Shown here: positions 19,401 to 24,354 of the stretch, in pieces | Layout of the letters: each line of letters starts with the position of its first letter | How positions within the stretch are numbered: position 1 is the first letter of the stretch | From: Schoenoplectus triqueter | Taxonomy: Eukaryota; Streptophyta; Magnoliopsida; Poales; Cyperaceae | Reading direction: 5' to 3' | DNA length: 24,354 bases | Assembly: GCA_964058805.1 (NCBI GenBank) | Contig: CAXKVV010001743.1 | Location: forward strand, 1-24,354 | The notes under the pieces: model-generated | The model's database searches: none | What the model saw: only the letters and a program-made list of their open reading frames with translations | Told to the model about the DNA's origin: nothing | Made by a program: the position numbers and the translations under genes

Positions 19401-20781
19401 TCTAAGTTCTAGTTTTAGAGTGACATTTTTTTAATTTTCTGATTTTGGAGTGACATATATTCAATTCTCTCTATATGTAATAGCAAACTTAAATCTTAAT
19501 TCTTGATTAGCATATAACATTACTGTAAGTGAGTGAAGTTAGGGTGGGTTTAAGGCTTTAAGCTCGCTGCTTACTAGACTACTAAACTTGCTGGGGACTT
19601 CGATTTTGATTTACTTTTCTTTTTGAAGTAGATTTCGATTTACTTGATAAGCCGCTCATTAATATACCACAAATATGTTCTGAATCCGGTATAACGTATA
19701 GAAAAGTAGAAAGCCCAGTTATTAATATTTTAGTTGACGAGTAAATATCAAAATTGTAAATGAGTCCATTAATTTGTTTGGTTGAGAATTGAGATAGAGA
19801 AATCGTAGTTTAAAAAAAAAGGAAAGGAAGAATTTACACGAATGCTAATGATCACCAGCTTTAGATAGATTTTTTTTTAAATAGTGATTTTATCAATACT
19901 AGCTGATTAAAATAACTATTACAAACCAGTTTTCAAATACAGTCAAAATATGCAAATTTAAAACTTCTATAAAAATCGTCTGCCTTTAAATTTAGCCAGT
20001 CTTCTTGCCATGCTTAGACGACATTTTCTCTTCACAATGATTTTATCAATACTAGCTGTTACATAATGTTGCAAATAAATCCAAAATAACAGATTAACAT
20101 TTGCCTTAACAAAAAAAAAGCTTAATGCTTTGAACAGAATGACAATTAAAAGTTTGTTACTATTAAACTACTTCGACTGGGTAATTAATTCATTTATAGA
20201 TAGATTTATTGAGTCGACTAATTAGGCTTTGCGGCTTTCTTTCGTAGTCTCTTGTGAGTAGCAGCATTTGTTGAATTAGAATAACCTCAAAATCTGTGTA
20301 TATGCCTCGTTGATCAGGTACATTTGATTAAGTTGGTTGACATGGTAGCACGTAGGAAAATCAACAATTTAGCACGACGACGAATTAGAAGTTTCAGCGA
20401 TACATGCACCCCCAACATAAACTATAAAACAAATAATAACAGAACAAAAGTTTTAATGTTGAGAATGAAGAACTAGCCTGTACCCTCTGATACTCCACTA
20501 AACCTCAATTGAACATGTGATTCTGACTTAGCCTTTGTCCAACAATGTTATCCCCATTGTATTAAAAAAATGAAAAATAACGATCACAAAATAAAAGATG
20601 ACAGCATGACACCGTTAGTAAACTGTTACAGTCAAAACTTCCGCCCGATCATTGATTACATTTCCACTCGGACCAAAGAAAAATATACACAATAAAGAAA
20701 AGGCCAAAAAGAAAACATGCATGGTACAAAGTATGATAAATCATGAATAAAAATATGTTATCTACAATGCAAAGAAGACCA
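19401..20781. other. Spacer with a 21-bp direct repeat; 3' flank of the minus-strand gene
   Basis: No gene seen. TGATTTTATCAATACTAGCTG occurs twice in the same orientation, at 19885-19905 and 20038-20058, with related AT-rich sequence after each. The last few hundred bases before 20781 should hold the 3' UTR of the minus-strand gene; I could not fix its poly(A) site. Confidence 0.45.
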
Positions 20782-23214
20782 TCATATCTTCCTAACAGCA
20801 ACCTCCTTAACAATAGACTTGATTTCATGTATAAGTGCTATCTGCTGGATCAGCTGGTTTATCCTCTGTGCCAGAAAAAAAAAATATATTGAATATTCAT
20901 ATTCAAACCATATCTATCATTCACATCACCTTGAAAGAAGCAAATTTAGATAAATTCAGAATTCCATTCAAGTCCGTCACAATGCTAAACTCAGCTATGT
21001 TGATATTTATTCTTTGCAGTACAAATAAGAACATTCAGGTCCAATTCCTATATTTTTTTTCTTTATTAGATATGACAGGAGGGGCATTACAATACTAAAA
21101 ATTCAGAAAAATTGTCTCATCAGTTCCTCTTCAGAAATAGAGACCAGATACCCACCTATGCCATATAATATCGCCTCAACGTATCTCTGGATTGACAAGT
21201 ACAAAAGAAAACAAACATTTGGTCTTTGGTGTGAAATATAAACATAAAAATAATCTTGCAGCTATAAATTAGCCCTAATTAACATGAATCCATCCAAAAA
21301 AAAATATAGACTGTAATACAGGTGAAGCATGAAATGTGAACGCACTGTAAGGCAGCACATTTATGACATTATTAAGGTTGAGAATTTCTTTCACAATGAC
21401 TCTATGCATTGTTTTGACTTTGAATGGTAACAAATATGGCACGGCCTTTCCTATACCAGACGAAGTGAGTGCAAGCATCCAAGATATCAAGGCAAATATA
21501 TATGATCAACTGATATCAGATGGTGACTCGCTTCATTTTAGATGTCAGAAACAGCAACAACAAAGAGAAAATGAGGAAGAGGGAACCAATCAAACTAAAT
21601 CTTTAATCAAAAGACAATATATTATTTTCCTTCTTCTGTTCACTATCTTTAGATATTAGACCAACTTATAGATATGACAATGCTAATATGGTTATCTTTT
21701 TTTAAAACGTCAACTCTTAAATCTCTTTAATAATCTATTCACTCTTTGATATCTCTCTTCCAAAATGAAACTATTAGAAAAAAATCTGACCAGCAGAGTA
21801 AATTTGATTTGATAACCCAATGAAGTAGATATACCTGATCTTTCTCATGAAGGAGAATCATAAGCAGTTCTCTCTCCCTTTTATCTCTCTTTCTCATGTA
21901 AGATAGAATCCCAACTAAACCAAACAAACCGGTCATGGTCCAAAACCCAATACCCTTACTAGCGATCTTTGATTTAACTACCTCCAAACCAGAGCTCCAA
22001 ATCTGGCCAACTGAGTCGGCTATAGGACTCCTCACTATGGTCTTCTCATCTGTTAACATGTTGATGATCTTCTCATCTGTTAACATGTTAAATCACTTGT
22101 TATATTAATAAATGAAGACCCAGGAGTTGAGGAAGAACATTGATTTTGCATTTGTTAATTACAAATGACACCAATATTTCATCCAATCACTTGCAAACAA
22201 CATGTGTAACTTGTCATATTTGCAGCTGAGAGAAACATAATTTTGGGTTTGAGAAACATCCAGCCATTGAAGTCAATTTCAGATGCAAACTCATAAAGTT
22301 CACCCTGAATTTTTCATGTTAACCAGGAACATATCATGTCATAGACGTCAACTCAAACTTGATAATAAAAGCTCCACAGAAGTCGAGTAGAGTTCATCAA
22401 TAATAGGCATATATACCTTCTCCCTCACACTTGTTGAGCCCTTGTCTCATTTTTAAATTATACAAAATGTTGTTGGATTTTAATTGAAATGGTTGTTGCG
22501 GGATAATTTGAGATCTTTGATCTTATGCTTTCCGATTGGGTTTCATTTCTAGCCTACCCCAATTTATTTGGAATTAAAGGCTTTGTTGTTGTTGCGGGAT
22601 AAATGTGGAGTGCATCCGCAGATGAACTAAAAGCCGGTGCTATTTACGAGGCAGAAAAAAAACAAATTTCTAAACTGAACATGAAATTTCCATCTGTTTT
22701 GAGATAATCTGGAAGCTAACGGAATATTGAAGCAAAATAGGAACCAAATTATTTCATCAAAACATACCTAAATAGTGAGAATTTAACTCGTTGACTCCAA
22801 GAGATTTCTCTTGAACCTCAAAATCTATACATAAAAATAAGAGTGAGGTTATTCTTAATTAGGCATTGTACTAATTATACCGTAACTTGCAACGATGTTA
22901 AAAGGACGAAATTTGTATGAGAAAACAGAAATATGAACATTACCCAAACGATCAACCGTTTCATCACGCTTCGTTTCTTCATCTACCTTCTTCTCCTCAT
23001 TACACAACGGCTCCTGTTTGAAAACAAACGGATCTTTAACTAGGGTTAGGGTTTGACCATTCTCTAATAAGCCCTCATGACGACTGGGATGGAAAACATC
23101 GTCGAACCCGTCGTCGCTCGGCATGCCACCGGACGCGGCGACGGAGGGGGCGGCGCTGCCGCCGCCTGGCGGGAATGCGCCCCACCGACCTTCCTCCCAC
23201 CCGTTCCCGTTCAT
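20782..23214 (-). CDS. Single-pass membrane protein of unknown function, 217 aa, four exons
   Basis: The exons on the minus strand are 23214-22944, 22824-22768, 22076-21835 and 20865-20782. All have GT-AG borders and joined phases, giving 654 nt. I do not recognise the family. Residues 1-110 are Gly/Pro/acidic and probably disordered: MNGNGWEEGRWGAFPPGGG, with a DDGFDDV motif at 34-40. Residues 153-170 (GFWTMTGLFGLVGILSYM) are a predicted membrane span followed by a very basic RKRDKRER. Residues 171-217 form a charged helix (LLMILLHEKDQ, RINQLIQQIALIHEIKSIVK), perhaps a coiled coil, ending VAVRKI. No signal peptide is visible, so a signal-anchored or tail-proximal topology with the N-terminus in the cytosol is plausible. 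The start is the ATG at 23214; upstream in-frame sequence lacks an ATG. The gene model is confident, the function unknown. Confidence 0.8.
22041..22089 (-). repeat. 27-bp tandem duplication containing the splice acceptor of exon 3
   Basis: Two copies with a 27-bp period each carry TGTTAACAG|ATGAGAAGA on the minus strand. The acceptor AG is at 22078-22077 in one and 22051-22050 in the other. Exon 3 can therefore start at 22076 or 22049. Both keep the frame, and the products differ by nine residues (EKIINMLTD). Confidence 0.75.
22507..22587 (+). mobile_element. 5'-truncated Au-like SINE in an intron
   Basis: The body contains GGGTTTCATTTCTAGCCTA, CCCCAATTTATTTGGAATTA and AAGGCTTTGTTGTT, which I recognise as the conserved 3' portion of the plant Au SINE family, ending in TTG repeats. 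It is flanked by a perfect 15-bp direct repeat, GTTGTTGCGGGATAA, at 22492-22506 and 22588-22602. The tRNA-like A and B boxes at the 5' end are missing. It lies in the second intron of the minus-strand gene, in antisense orientation. Confidence 0.7.
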
Positions 23215-23564
23215 CCGTGCACAGCTATAGCTAGAAAGACCCGAGTTTGAGCTTTTATTCGTCGAGAGGAGATGCAACGTGCGAAGAAATGGTTTTCTAG
23301 CTTTTCTTATTTCTCATTATTTCACGGAGAGAGAGAATGACTGGCTTAGTTAATTTTCTGACGAGGTAAGAATAAGATGCTCACTTTTGTTTTATTTATT
23401 TTGTGCGAATTCGCATCTGAGGGTAGATAATTTCTCTGCGAAAAATCGAAAAGGATGGTTGCGGTGACTTGGAAGGGGAGGAGAGGATAAACAGCAATCC
23501 AAGTTCTCCGTGGCTGGTATAAAGTGTCCTTTGATGTAGCGAGTCGCATACATGCACGAAGTCT
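23215..23564 (-). promoter_or_regulatory. Probable 5' UTR and promoter of the minus-strand gene
   Basis: On the minus strand, a leader rich in CTCTC (about 23325-23335) precedes the ATG. If transcription starts above 23325 there is a short upstream ORF (ATGAGAAATAAG.. to TAG, about 23317-23300). No TATA box is convincing. The transcription start is not determined. Confidence 0.35.
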
Positions 23565-23854
23565 CATAGTAACAAGTCCGTGATTCGGAAAACGTTCGGC
23601 GAGGTCAAAAATTCGACGTTCGGGTATAATTCGGAAATCATTTGTTTTATATAATATAAATAAATATATATTAAAAAAATATAAAATTTTATATAAAATA
23701 ATATATAATGTGTTTTTTTCTGAATAATTCGCGAATAATTTTTTTTTGCCCAAAAAAAATACTGTATATTAAACTGACGAATTATCCGTGAAACATTCAG
23801 TTTATGGATGAAAAATGAATTATTCGCAAATAACTCGCGAATCTTTTTACTATG
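23565..23854. mobile_element. Foldback element rich in TTCGCGAATAATTC motifs
   Basis: The left end is CATAGTAACAAG and the right end, reverse-complemented, CATAGTAAAAAG. Several copies of a self-complementary word (TTCGCGAATAATT, GAATTATTCGC, ACTCGCGAATC) occupy the flanks, and the centre is almost pure A/T. There is no ORF. No target duplication is visible at these edges, so the limits may be a few bases off. Confidence 0.45.
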
Positions 23855-23907
23855 GTCACAATTATCTTCTTGATTAATTTTGCTCACTGACAAATATTTT
23901 GATTGAA

Positions 23908-24150
23908 CAACGATTTTTTTAAGTAATTAACTAAATAATTTTAATTTTAATAATAAGAGTGAGTAAATTAAAATTTTAAAACACAAATGACAGCGCGTCA
24001 CTATAATTGACGTCTTGTAAACGCACCATTCTCAATGGTTTTTGTCAAAACGCGACACTCTCAGTGATCTTTGTCAAAATACGTCACAGAGAGTGCACAT
24101 TTGTACAAAGACGTCACTCTTAGTGATGTCTTTACTTTTTTTTTTTACGT
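23908..24150. mobile_element. Diverged relative of the 12698-13123 palindrome MITE
   Basis: The left arm runs TTTTAATTTTAATAATAAG, then AGTGAGTAAATTAAAATTTT, then AATGACAGCGCGTCAC. This parallels the reverse-complemented right arm of the first element (AAGAGTGAAAATCATAAAAT then GAATGACAGCGCGCCAC). Five tandem units follow at about 23990-24130, each with a degraded palindrome such as GACACTCTCAGTG, GTCACAGAGAGTG or ACGTCACTCTTAGTGATGT joined by TTTGT linkers. The right arm is unclear. Confidence 0.5.
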
Positions 24151-24354
24151 TTCTGTCATTTTTTCCATTGGAACTTGTGTTTTCTAATAATATATGCCAT
24201 TAGAATTTTTTAATGTTTTTTTTTTACTTTTCAATCACCCGGGAGGATTTACAAAGTTTTTTAATAAAAATTTTCATTGGAAATGCAAAGTACTGTCAAA
24301 TTTGCATAGTATATTAAAAAAAAAGAAAAAGTTAAAATATATCAATGGCATTAT
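24151..24354. other. AT-rich edge of window
   Basis: Homopolymer-rich sequence without a coding signal. It may include the eroded right arm of the preceding element. Confidence 0.4.

Noticed and set aside
21363..21659. 98-codon plus-strand open frame opposite the last intron of the minus-strand gene
   Set aside because: No recognisable domain, AT-rich low-complexity tail, and no splice or leader signals. It lies within the intron between 20865 and 21835.
23346..23893. Two long open frames on the minus strand upstream of the membrane-protein gene
   Set aside because: They run through the A/T core of the foldback element; the peptides are Phe/Ile/Tyr/Lys low-complexity and start in repeat sequence.

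Overview
This window looks like nuclear DNA of a flowering plant, most likely a eudicot. The genes are intron-rich with GT-AG splicing, the spacers are strongly AT-rich, and there are plant-specific families: a WPP-domain protein, an RGG-tailed Alba protein and a GH95 fucosidase. The mobile elements are typical of plants: MITEs, a LINE tail and an Au-like SINE. I cannot place it to family or species from sequence alone.

Layout. 118-427 (+) is the last exon of an alpha-L-fucosidase 2 (GH95) gene. 5056-7176 (+) is a complete eight-exon Alba gene (272 aa), with a CT-rich leader and a leader intron upstream. 10803-11234 (+) is an intronless WPP-domain/MAF1 gene (143 aa). 20782-23214 (-) is a four-exon gene for a 217-aa protein that I do not recognise; it has an acidic disordered N-terminus, one membrane span and a C-terminal helix. 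18616-19182 (+) is the 5'-truncated tail of a LINE-type reverse transcriptase gene with one in-frame stop.

Between the genes lies a dense set of small non-autonomous elements: a 518-bp MITE with an 11-bp target duplication (1096-1613); a roughly 370-bp element with an internal minisatellite (3580-3949); a decayed satellite-like array (about 7610-8220); a foldback element just upstream of the MAF1 gene (10372-10648); a Helitron-like 3' end (12570-12613); a 426-bp Mutator-like MITE built from GC-rich palindromes with a 9-bp target duplication (12698-13123) and a diverged relative at the right edge (about 23908-24150); a truncated SINE with a 15-bp duplication (22507-22587); and a foldback element at 23565-23854. 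The stretch 12614-18001 has no intact gene. Its first part looks like an orphan leader plus first intron. Its second part looks like LTR-retroelement debris and carries tandem stem-loops whose stems differ between copies yet stay complementary.

The genes are unrelated housekeeping-type plant genes and do not form a pathway. No single undescribed system stands out. The best leads are the palindrome-bearing Mutator-like MITE family, the covarying stem-loop tandem at 17225-17310, and a duplicated splice acceptor in the minus-strand gene.
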